Origin: Modestobacter sp.
GTDB lineage: Bacteria > Actinomycetota > Actinomycetes > Mycobacteriales > Geodermatophilaceae
Assembly: GCA_025966175.1 (NCBI GenBank)
Contig: JAOPVN010000262.1
Coordinates: 1-11,011 of the forward strand
Length of the DNA stretch: 11,011 nucleotides
Direction of reading: 5' to 3'
The translations under genes were made by a program, and so were the position numbers. Shown here piece by piece: positions 1 through 5,433 of the stretch. Position 1 is the first letter of the stretch. Each line of letters begins with the position of its first letter. The notes beneath the pieces are model-generated. The model saw only the letters and a program-made list of their open reading frames with translations. It was not told where the DNA came from and made no database searches.

Positions 1-1
1 C

Positions 2-190
2 GCCGGCGGCGAGGGCCGGGTCGTGGGCGAGCCCGACGAGGCGACCGAGGCCCGGCTCGGCCCGCTGGCCGGCGCGCTGCTGCTCGACCAGCAGGCCACC
101 GGTGCCACGGCCCGCAGGGAGCTGGGCTGGGAGCCCACCGGGCCGTCGCTGCTGGAGGAGCTGTCCTCCGGGTCCTACGCGCAGAGCTGA
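2..190 (+). CDS. NAD-dependent epimerase/dehydratase family protein, 3' end only
   Basis: Only the last 62 codons are present; the gene starts before the window. The frame reads through VVGEPDEATEARLGPLAGAL, then a conserved-looking ATARRELGWEPTGPSLLEEL segment, and ends in YAQS followed by TGA. The phrase A-R-R-E-L-G-W-x-P with a following LLEEL helix is the usual C-terminal end of extended short-chain dehydrogenases/NAD-dependent epimerases. There the substrate-binding domain finishes with an 'LGW.P' turn and a last helix. The Rossmann fold and the catalytic YxxxK would lie outside the window and cannot be checked, so the substrate is unknown. The gene converges on the iron-transport operon and shares a hairpin with it. 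The family call is an inference from the short tail; the coding frame itself is well supported by its fit to the codon usage of the neighbours and the terminator just after it. Confidence 0.7.
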   Translation, partial: AGGEGRVVGEPDEATEARLGPLAGALLLDQQATGATARRELGWEPTGPSLLEELSSGSYAQS

Positions 191-203
191 GCACGGACGC
201 CGG

Positions 204-228
204 GCCGGCCGCGATGTCCGCGGCCGGC
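204..228. terminator. Bidirectional hairpin terminator between convergent genes
   Basis: A perfect 10-bp stem (gccggccgcg at 204-213 pairing with cgcggccggc at 219-228) encloses a 5-base loop. It lies in the 45-bp gap between the plus-strand epimerase stop (190) and the minus-strand ATPase stop (236). There is no T-run on either side, as is common for terminators in high-GC actinobacteria. Symmetry and position suit termination in both directions. Confidence 0.7.
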
Positions 229-235
229 TCCTGCG

Positions 236-1315
236 TCAGCGCAGGCCGGTGAGCTCCCCCGGCACCGCTGCAGCGATCGGCGAGCCGGCCGGGAAGGCCA
301 GCGCCGGCCCGGTGACCGAGAGGGACACCTCCGTGCCGTCGGAGGGCAGCTGGGAGCCGTCCAGTCGAGCGGTGACCCGGAGCCCCGAGGGCAGGTCCAG
401 CAGCACCCGCGCGTCGTGGCCGTAGAAGTCGACGCTGTGCACCCGTGCGGTCGGCAGCCCACCGGTCCGCTCCCCCAGCTGCACCTGCTCGGGCCGCAGC
501 AGGATCCGGGTGGGCCCGTCCGGGCTCGGCTGCTCGAGCGGGAGCACGCCCAGCACGCAGTGCGCCAGCCCGTTCCGGACGTCGGCGTCCAGCACGACGG
601 CGTCACCCACGAACGTGGCGACGTCGAGGTCCACGGGGTGCCGGTAGAGGGTCTGCGGATCGGCGAGCTGCACCAGCCGGCCGCCGCGCATCACCGCCAC
701 CTGGTCGGCCATCGACAGCGCCTCGGCCTGGTCGTGCGTGACCAGGACGGCGGTGGCCCCACTGGCGTGCAGCGCCTCGGAGACGGCCTGCCGGGTGTCC
801 TCCCGCAGCGACGCATCGAGGGAGGAGAACGGCTCGTCGAGCAGCACCAGGGACGGCCGGGGCGCCAGCGCACGCGCCAGGGCCACCCGCTGCTGCTGTC
901 CACCGGAGAGCTGGTGCGGAGAGCGCTCGGCGAGGTCGGCGTCCAGCCCGACCAGCGCGAGCAGCTCCCGCACCCGCCCACCGTCCTGCCGCTCGCGCCG
1001 GGCCAGCCCGAAGGTGACGTTGGCGGCCACGCTCAGGTGCGGGAAGAGGCCGCCCTCCTGCGGGACGAACCCGATCCCGCGCCGGCGGGCGGGCACCGCA
1101 CGCCCGTGCCCGGACACCATTCGGTCGCCCAGGGTGATGGTGCCGCCGTCGGGGTCCTCGAAACCGGCGATCAGCCGCAGCAGCGTCGTCTTGCCGCAGC
1201 CGGAGGGGCCGAGCAGGGCGGTGAAGCTCCGGCTCGGCACGTGCAGGTCGATGCCGGTGAGGACAGGGGTGGGTCCGAAGGACTTGGTCACGTCCTGGAC
1301 GGTCAGGGAGCTCAT
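236..1315 (-). CDS. fbpC: Ferric iron ABC transporter, ATP-binding protein (FbpC type)
   Basis: A 359-residue ATPase that would sit on the inner face of the membrane and power the permease encoded just upstream. All ABC elements are present and intact: Walker A GPSGCGKT at 36-43, Q-loop Gln86 in FVPQEGGLFPHL, signature LSGGQ at 136-140, Walker B LVLLDEP at 156-162, D-loop SSLD at 164-167 and H-loop His194. The C-terminal third (about 240-359, with LLRPEQVQL) is a TOBE-like domain, as in the FbpC/PotA importer ATPases, and the length is normal for them. The start is ATG at 1315. Its first bases overlap the permease stop as ATGA, so translation is probably coupled. This is the last gene of the operon and is followed by the hairpin at 204-228. 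Substrate assignment to iron rests on the binding protein and the upstream iron box. The symbol follows Neisseria FbpABC and is unrelated to mycobacterial antigen 85 'fbp' genes. Confidence 0.93.
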   Translation of the reverse strand: MSSLTVQDVTKSFGPTPVLTGIDLHVPSRSFTALLGPSGCGKTTLLRLIAGFEDPDGGTITLGDRMVSGHGRAVPARRRGIGFVPQEGGLFPHLSVAANVTFGLARRERQDGGRVRELLALVGLDADLAERSPHQLSGGQQQRVALARALAPRPSLVLLDEPFSSLDASLREDTRQAVSEALHASGATAVLVTHDQAEALSMADQVAVMRGGRLVQLADPQTLYRHPVDLDVATFVGDAVVLDADVRNGLAHCVLGVLPLEQPSPDGPTRILLRPEQVQLGERTGGLPTARVHSVDFYGHDARVLLDLPSGLRVTARLDGSQLPSDGTEVSLSVTGPALAFPAGSPIAAAVPGELTGLR

Positions 1316-2814
1316 GTGGTCATACCTCGTCGGGCATCGCGGGAGAGCAGCACCGTAGCCGGTGCCGACAGCAGCACCATGAGCACGGCGAACGGAGCGG
1401 CTGCGCCGTACTCCAGGCCACTGGTCGCCGACCAGAAGGCGGTGGCCAGCGTGGTCGTCCCGGTCGGGGCGAGCAGGAGGGTCGCCGTCAGCTCGGTGAC
1501 GACGGCCAGGAAGACCAGGGCGGCGCCGGCACCGAGCCCGGGGGCGAGCAGCGGCAGCGTCACCCGACGCAGCCGGTCGAACGCCGAGGAGCCCAGCGCG
1601 GCGGCGACGTCGTCGTAGAGCCGCGGTGACTGCTCCACCGCCGAGCGGACGTTCACCATCGCCCGCGGGAGGAAGAGGATCGCGTAGGCGGCGACCAGCA
1701 CCGGAACCGTCTGGTAGAGCCACGGCGTGGCCCGGATGCTCAGCGTCACCAGGGCGAGGGCCACGACGATGCCCGGCACGGCGCTGCCCAGGTAGGTGCT
1801 GCGTTCCAGCATCGTGGTAATCCGTCCCCGGGCGCGGACGGCCAGCCAGCCGGTGGGGAACGCCAGCGCCGTGGTGACCACCGCCGCACCGCCCGCGAGC
1901 GCCAGCGTGCTCCCGGTGGTGGCCACCAGTTCGCCGACGGGCAGCGCGCTGGAGGAGCCGGTTCCCATCCAGTAGGTGAGGCTGGCCAGTGGCACGAGGA
2001 CGGCGAGGGCGACGAGCGCCGCCAGGCCGAGCAGTGCGGGCACGGTGAGCCCGCCCAGCGGGACCGGCCGGTGCGGGCGGGCCGCTCCCCGGCCGGAACC
2101 GGCGTAGGCAGCGCGCCCGCGCAGCCGCAGCTCGGCCAGCAGGAGCAGCAGGCAGATCAGCACCAGCACCCCGGCGAGCATCGTGGCGCCGGGGCCGTTG
2201 AACGTGGCGCGGTACTGGTCGTAGATCGCGGTGGTGAACGTCGGGAAGCGCAGCATCTGCAGCGCGCCGAACTCGCCGAGCAGGTGCAGGCTGACCAGCA
2301 GGCTGCCGCCGAGCACCGCGACCCGGAGCTGGGGCAGCTGCACCCGCCAGAAGACCGCCCAGCTGCCCAGGCCGAGCCCCCGCGCGGTCTCCTCGAGGGC
2401 CGGATCGAGCCCGCGGAAGGCCGCCGCGACGGGCAGGTAGACGAACGGGAAGTAGGACAGCGTCACCACCAGCAGGGCGCCACCGTAGGTGTCCAGCCCG
2501 GGGAGCAGGGAGATCCAGGCGTAGCTGTTGACGAACGCGGGCACCGCCAGCGGGGCCACCAGCAGGACATGCCAGACGCGCCGCCCCGGGACGGCGGAGC
2601 GCTCCACGAGCCAGGCGGCCCCGAGCCCCAGCACGGCGCAGCAGGCGACGGTGCCCGCGACCAGCCGTGCGGTGTTCCACAGCAGCTCCCCGACGCGGGG
2701 GCGGAAGACCAGCTCCCGCACGCCGCTCCAGCCGACGTCCACGGTGTAGCCGACGATGTAGCCCAACGGCAGCAGAGCCAGCGCGGCGACGAGCACCGCG
2801 AGCGCGAGCAGCAC
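1312..2814 (-). CDS. fbpB: Ferric iron ABC transporter, permease (FbpB/SfuB type)
   Basis: A 500-residue, very hydrophobic integral membrane protein forming the channel of the iron importer. It has the duplicated architecture of FbpB/SfuB permeases: two halves of about six helices each in one chain. Each half carries a cytoplasmic 'EAA' coupling loop that docks on the ATPase, near residues 136-165 (EETARGLGLG) and 393-425 (AAALGSSAFDRLRRVTLP). The halves are joined by a hydrophilic Arg/Gly-rich linker at about 229-253. The stop overlaps the ATPase start by four bases (ATGA). The start is uncertain. GTG at 2814 places the first helix at the N terminus but lacks a good ribosome binding site. 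The frame stays open upstream to the end of the binding-protein gene, and would add about 35 residues rich in Arg and Ser if a CTG near 2919 were used. A strong hairpin (2857-2900) lies in that interval. Confidence 0.92.
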   Translation of the reverse strand: MLLALAVLVAALALLPLGYIVGYTVDVGWSGVRELVFRPRVGELLWNTARLVAGTVACCAVLGLGAAWLVERSAVPGRRVWHVLLVAPLAVPAFVNSYAWISLLPGLDTYGGALLVVTLSYFPFVYLPVAAAFRGLDPALEETARGLGLGSWAVFWRVQLPQLRVAVLGGSLLVSLHLLGEFGALQMLRFPTFTTAIYDQYRATFNGPGATMLAGVLVLICLLLLLAELRLRGRAAYAGSGRGAARPHRPVPLGGLTVPALLGLAALVALAVLVPLASLTYWMGTGSSSALPVGELVATTGSTLALAGGAAVVTTALAFPTGWLAVRARGRITTMLERSTYLGSAVPGIVVALALVTLSIRATPWLYQTVPVLVAAYAILFLPRAMVNVRSAVEQSPRLYDDVAAALGSSAFDRLRRVTLPLLAPGLGAGAALVFLAVVTELTATLLLAPTGTTTLATAFWSATSGLEYGAAAPFAVLMVLLSAPATVLLSRDARRGMTT

Positions 2815-2815
2815 C

Positions 2816-2842
2816 GGGGAGCGCCGCAGCCGGCTGCTCCCC
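2816..2842 (-). promoter_or_regulatory. Second small hairpin in front of the permease start
   Basis: Seven-base arms (ggggagc at 2816-2822, gctcccc at 2836-2842) could pair across a 13-base loop, ending two bases before the GTG start at 2814. On the mRNA the only purine-rich, Shine-Dalgarno-like run (GGGGAG, positions 2842-2837) would be inside the stem. It could therefore reduce permease translation. In GC-rich DNA a 7-bp match is not strong evidence alone. Confidence 0.35.
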
Positions 2843-2856
2843 GCCGAGCGCGCCGA

Positions 2857-2900
2857 CGACCGCAGGTCCCGACGCGCCGGGGCGTCGGGACCTGCGGTCG
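2857..2900 (-). terminator. Intercistronic 19-bp perfect hairpin (attenuator or mRNA stabiliser)
   Basis: The arms cgaccgcaggtcccgacgc (2857-2875) and its exact reverse complement (2882-2900) enclose a 6-base loop. It starts 15 bases after the binding-protein stop and ends about 40 bases before the permease GTG. No T-run follows. ABC importer operons often make much more binding protein than permease. A stem of this kind can do that by partial termination or by protecting the 3' end of the upstream message. The structure is seen directly; the role is inferred. Confidence 0.75.
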
Positions 2901-2915
2901 GGGTGGTGCTGGCGG

Positions 2916-3959
2916 TCAGAGCAGACCTGCTTCCTGCATCAACTCGGTGACCTTCGGCCCGTTGAGCGTGCCCGGGTCGACCGCCGGGGCCTGCAGCCCG
3001 TCGAGGGGCGGCAGGGCAGGGGCCGACGCGACGCCGTTGCCGACCGCGTACTCCAGGGCCGTGCTCTCGGCGGAGCGCTTCTGGCCGTCGGGACCGGTCA
3101 GGTAGGCGACCAGCTGCTGGGCCTCGTCGGACTGGTCGGACGAGGCGATCACGCCGGCACCGGAGACGCTGACGAAGGCGCCCGGGTCCTGGTTCCCGAA
3201 GTAGTGCAGCTCCACGTTCTTGCTGTTGTCCCCGGACTCGGCCCGGTCCTTGAACCAGTAGTAGTGGTAGATGACCCCGGCCTCGATCTCGCCCTGGTTC
3301 ACCGCGGTCATCACTGCAGTGTTCCCCTGGTAGATCTGCGCGTTGTCCTTGAGGCCCTTGAGCCAGGCCCGGGTCGCGTCCTCGCCGCGCAGCGCGAGGA
3401 CGGCGCTGACGATCGCCTGGAAGTCCGCGCCGCCGGGCGCGATCCCGAACCGGCCCTTCCAGGCCGGGTCGGCCAGGTCCAGCAGCGAGGCCGGCAGCTG
3501 GGCCTGGGTCAGCTTCCCGCTGTTGTAGGCCAGCACGGTCGAGCGGGCGGCGAAGCCCACCCAGGAACCGTCGGCCGGGCTGTACTGGCTCGGCACCTGC
3601 GCGAGCGTCGACCGGTCGACCGGTGCCAGGAGGCCGGCCTCGCTGACCAGGTCGATCGACGGGCTGTTCTCGGTGACGAAGACGTCGGCCGGTGAGGCCT
3701 TGCCCTCCGCGACGATCTGGTTGGCCAGCTCGGCGTCGTCACCGCTGCGGATCTCGACCTTGATGCCGGTCTGCTGGGTGAACCCGTCGACCATGGCCGT
3801 GATCAGGTCGTCGTGCTGGGCGTTGTAGAGGGTCAGCGGGCCGGCGGCGGACGACGATCCCCCGGACGTCCCCGAATCCCCCGAGCCACCGCAGCCGGCG
3901 AGCAGGGCGGTCACGGTCAAGGTGATCAACACGGTGAAGCTGCGGGCGCGCCTGGACAC
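2916..3959 (-). CDS. fbpA: Ferric iron ABC transporter, substrate-binding lipoprotein (FbpA/SfuA type)
   Basis: An extracytoplasmic iron-binding lipoprotein of 347 residues. The N terminus has a basic start (SRRAR), a hydrophobic core, and the lipobox LLAGC with the acylated cysteine at 23, followed by a Gly/Ser-rich tether. The mature part begins LTLYNAQHDD, then has SGDDAELANQI (about 72-82), ADVFVTENSPSIDLV and, near 228-236, GVIYHYYWF. This Tyr-rich YHYY (231-234) is where FbpA-type proteins place the adjacent tyrosines that bind Fe3+. I chose the GTG at 3959 because GGAGG (3970-3966) lies six bases ahead of it. An in-frame ATG two codons earlier (3965) touches GGAGG directly and is too close to be used well, though an automatic annotation may prefer it (349 residues). 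It is the first gene of the importer operon, under an iron box, and followed by a strong hairpin. Confidence 0.93.
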   Translation of the reverse strand: MSRRARSFTVLITLTVTALLAGCGGSGDSGTSGGSSSAAGPLTLYNAQHDDLITAMVDGFTQQTGIKVEIRSGDDAELANQIVAEGKASPADVFVTENSPSIDLVSEAGLLAPVDRSTLAQVPSQYSPADGSWVGFAARSTVLAYNSGKLTQAQLPASLLDLADPAWKGRFGIAPGGADFQAIVSAVLALRGEDATRAWLKGLKDNAQIYQGNTAVMTAVNQGEIEAGVIYHYYWFKDRAESGDNSKNVELHYFGNQDPGAFVSVSGAGVIASSDQSDEAQQLVAYLTGPDGQKRSAESTALEYAVGNGVASAPALPPLDGLQAPAVDPGTLNGPKVTELMQEAGLL

Positions 3960-3965
3960 GTACAT

Positions 3966-3970
3966 CCTCC
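3966..3970 (-). promoter_or_regulatory. Shine-Dalgarno site deciding the fbpA start
   Basis: On the minus strand GGAGG is read at 3970-3966. It abuts an ATG (3965-3963) and is six bases from the in-frame GTG (3959-3957). Standard spacing favours the GTG. Confidence 0.65.
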
Positions 3971-3976
3971 GGTGGT

Positions 3977-3995
3977 GTAGGTGAGGCACACCTAA
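3977..3995 (-). promoter_or_regulatory. IdeR/DtxR-type iron box upstream of the iron-transport operon
   Basis: Read on the minus strand, the site is TTAGGTGTGCCTCACCTAC. It matches 14 of 19 positions of the DtxR/IdeR operator consensus TTAGGTTAGGCTAACCTAA. It contains a perfect inverted repeat, TAGGTG and CACCTA around a 5-base centre. It ends only six bases before the ribosome binding site of the binding-protein gene, so it should overlap the promoter or start point and block transcription when Fe2+-loaded IdeR binds. A possible weak promoter on the same strand is GGACAC, 17 bases, then TAGGTG inside the box; I hold that only loosely. Confidence 0.82.
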
Positions 3996-4239
3996 CCACG
4001 AGTGTCCTCCCGTGTCCGCACCCACCCCCGTCGCTCTTCGAGGACCCGGCGCGCAGACAGCCGACCGGGGTCCCCGCGCGACCCTCGGTGAGCGGCGCAC
4101 CGATCGCCGGACCGGAGAGGACGCCGCGCCCCGCCGCCGGAGCACACTGCGCTGCACCCACTGACGCCGTCCCGCCGACCCGGACGACGGTGGCCGGCGT
4201 GGTCCCTTTCCACGGGGACACGACCGGGAGGAGCACACC

Positions 4240-4632
4240 ATGTCCGAGCACCCCCACGTCACCCTCCTGCGCGGGGCCTACGAGGCCTTCGGCAAGGGCG
4301 ACCTCGCCGCGCTGGACGACGTGTTCGCCGAGGACATCCGCTGGCACGAGCCCGGACGGAATCAGTTGTCCGGCACGTACGAGGGCCGGACCGCCGTCTA
4401 CGAGATGTTCGGCCGGCTGATGGAGATCACCGAGGGGTCCTTCCGGATCGAGGTCCGCGCCGTGCTCGCCGACGACGACCACGGGACCGCGGTCGTGAAC
4501 ATCACCGCGCGCCGCGGGGAGAACTCGTTCTCGGTGACCAACGTGCACGTGTCCCGCTTCGCCGGGGACCGGGTGGCCGAGTTCTGGGAGACCAGCGGCG
4601 ACCAGTACGCCACCGACGCGGTCCTCGGCTGA
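4240..4632 (+). CDS. SnoaL-like / nuclear transport factor 2 fold protein
   Basis: A 130-residue soluble protein with the single alpha+beta-barrel layout of the SnoaL-like/ketosteroid isomerase (NTF2) superfamily. The N-terminal helix segment VTLLRGAYEAFGKGDLAALDDVFAEDIRWHEPG is the superfamily's typical opening. It is followed by a SGTYEGRTAVYEMFGRLMEI helix and the strands FRIEVRAVLADDDHGTAVVNITARR, SVTNVHVSRFAGDRVAEFWET. Length is normal for the family. The ATG at 4240 is preceded by a strong ribosome binding site, GGGAGGAG at 4226-4233. Members include isomerases, polyketide cyclases and many proteins of unknown role; the fold does not reveal a substrate, and I do not assign one. It is transcribed away from the iron operon and converges on eutC, with a 24-bp gap. 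The iron box is over 240 bp from this start, so iron control is not implied. Confidence 0.88.
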   Translation: MSEHPHVTLLRGAYEAFGKGDLAALDDVFAEDIRWHEPGRNQLSGTYEGRTAVYEMFGRLMEITEGSFRIEVRAVLADDDHGTAVVNITARRGENSFSVTNVHVSRFAGDRVAEFWETSGDQYATDAVLG

Positions 4633-4656
4633 TCCGCCGCGTCCCGACAGCTCCGG

Positions 4657-5433
4657 TCAGCCTGCGCCGGGCGGCAGCGCCGCGCCCTCGTCCTTGAGCA
4701 CGACCCCGGAGGCGCCCAGCTGACGGGAGGCCTGCAGCAGGGCGACCAGGGTGTCGGCGGCCTGGGCGTAGCCGAGCCCGTGCGGCGGGCGGACGTTGGA
4801 GATGCAGTTGCGCTCGGAGTCCGCCCGCCCCGGCCGCGGCCCGTGGGTGAGGTACAGGCCCAGGCTGTCCGCCGAGCTCAGCCCCGGCCGTTCCCCCACC
4901 ACGACGACGACGATCCCGGCCCCCAGCGCCTGCCCGACCGGGTCGCCCAGCGCCACCCTGGCCTGGTGGGCGAGCACGATCGGCGCCACCGACCACCCGG
5001 GCAGCCGAGCCAGCACCGCGGCGACCGTTCCGGCCGCGTGCTCGTGCACCGCCCGCGGGGACAGCCCGTCGGCGAGCACCAGCGCGACGTCGTACTCCCC
5101 GCCGGGGAGCCGGGTGCCGTCGGCCAGCCGGCGGCCCAGATCGGGCCGCTGCAGGTAGGTAGCGCGGTCCGGCGCCTGGCTGCGCACCTCGAGCAGGTCC
5201 AGCCCGACCCCGGCGGCGCGGAGCGCCTCGCGGACCCGCTCGGCGTCCAGCGCGGTGTGCACGGCGTCCCGGGCGACGGCGTGCGCGGCGCGGAACTCCA
5301 GCTCGCGCGCCGTCGGCAGCCCGTCCCCGGCCCGGCCCAGGGCCACCCGGGCGCGGGTGGCGTTGCGCAGCACCGCCCACGGGTCGTCCCCGCTCCCGCC
5401 AAAATGGCCATTTCGGCGGGAGGAGGCGGTCAC
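4657..5433 (-). CDS. eutC: Ethanolamine ammonia-lyase, small (light) subunit
   Basis: The 258-residue small subunit of the adenosylcobalamin-dependent enzyme that converts ethanolamine to acetaldehyde and ammonia; with EutB it forms the B12-binding active complex. Family signatures are clear: the N-terminal LRNATRARVALGRAGDGLPT (22-41), FRAAHAVARDAV (47-58), GDPVGQALGAGIVVVVVGERPGLSSADSLGLYLTHGPRPG (163-202) and SERNCISNVRPP (206-217). The length is near normal; E. coli EutC is slightly longer. The GTG at 5433 overlaps the eutB stop as GTGA, so it is probably read by translational coupling; no strong ribosome binding site precedes it. Oddity: residues 5-13 are encoded by a 26-bp near-palindrome with an AT-rich centre, so the first 17 residues look like added sequence before the conserved domain begins around DPWAVLR. 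Confidence 0.95.
   Translation of the reverse strand: MTASSRRNGHFGGSGDDPWAVLRNATRARVALGRAGDGLPTARELEFRAAHAVARDAVHTALDAERVREALRAAGVGLDLLEVRSQAPDRATYLQRPDLGRRLADGTRLPGGEYDVALVLADGLSPRAVHEHAAGTVAAVLARLPGWSVAPIVLAHQARVALGDPVGQALGAGIVVVVVGERPGLSSADSLGLYLTHGPRPGRADSERNCISNVRPPHGLGYAQAADTLVALLQASRQLGASGVVLKDEGAALPPGAG
5395..5420. repeat. 26-bp REP-like palindrome inside the eutC 5' end
   Basis: Arms cccgcc and ggcggg flank aaaatggccatttc. Twelve of thirteen opposed positions pair; only 5401/5414 mismatch. The AT-rich core with tggcca at its centre contrasts sharply with the very GC-rich surroundings. It encodes eutC residues 5-13. I see no second copy in this window. It could be a dispersed genomic palindrome, a protein-binding site or an RNA hairpin in the eutBC message. 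Confidence 0.65.

Larger units (their letters stand above)
3966..4239. other. Divergent intergenic region
   Basis: This 274-bp gap separates the iron operon (minus) from the SnoaL-like gene (plus). It holds the fbpA ribosome binding site and iron box at one end and the GGGAGGAG ribosome binding site (4226-4233) at the other. In between I see no gene, no RNA motif and no second iron box. Both promoters presumably lie here. Confidence 0.6.

Noticed and set aside
416..1618. Long plus-strand open frame antisense to the ATPase
   Set aside because: It is composed of low-complexity Arg/Gly/His residues with no domain, and lies opposite a gene with complete ABC motifs; it is a GC-driven shadow.
1316..2680. 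Minus-strand frame open from 2680 through the ATPase, suggesting an 814-residue fused protein
   Set aside because: The 455 residues ahead of the ATPase are an Arg/Gly-rich frame-shifted reading of the permease gene. The ATPase has a proper ATG at 1315 with an ATGA overlap.
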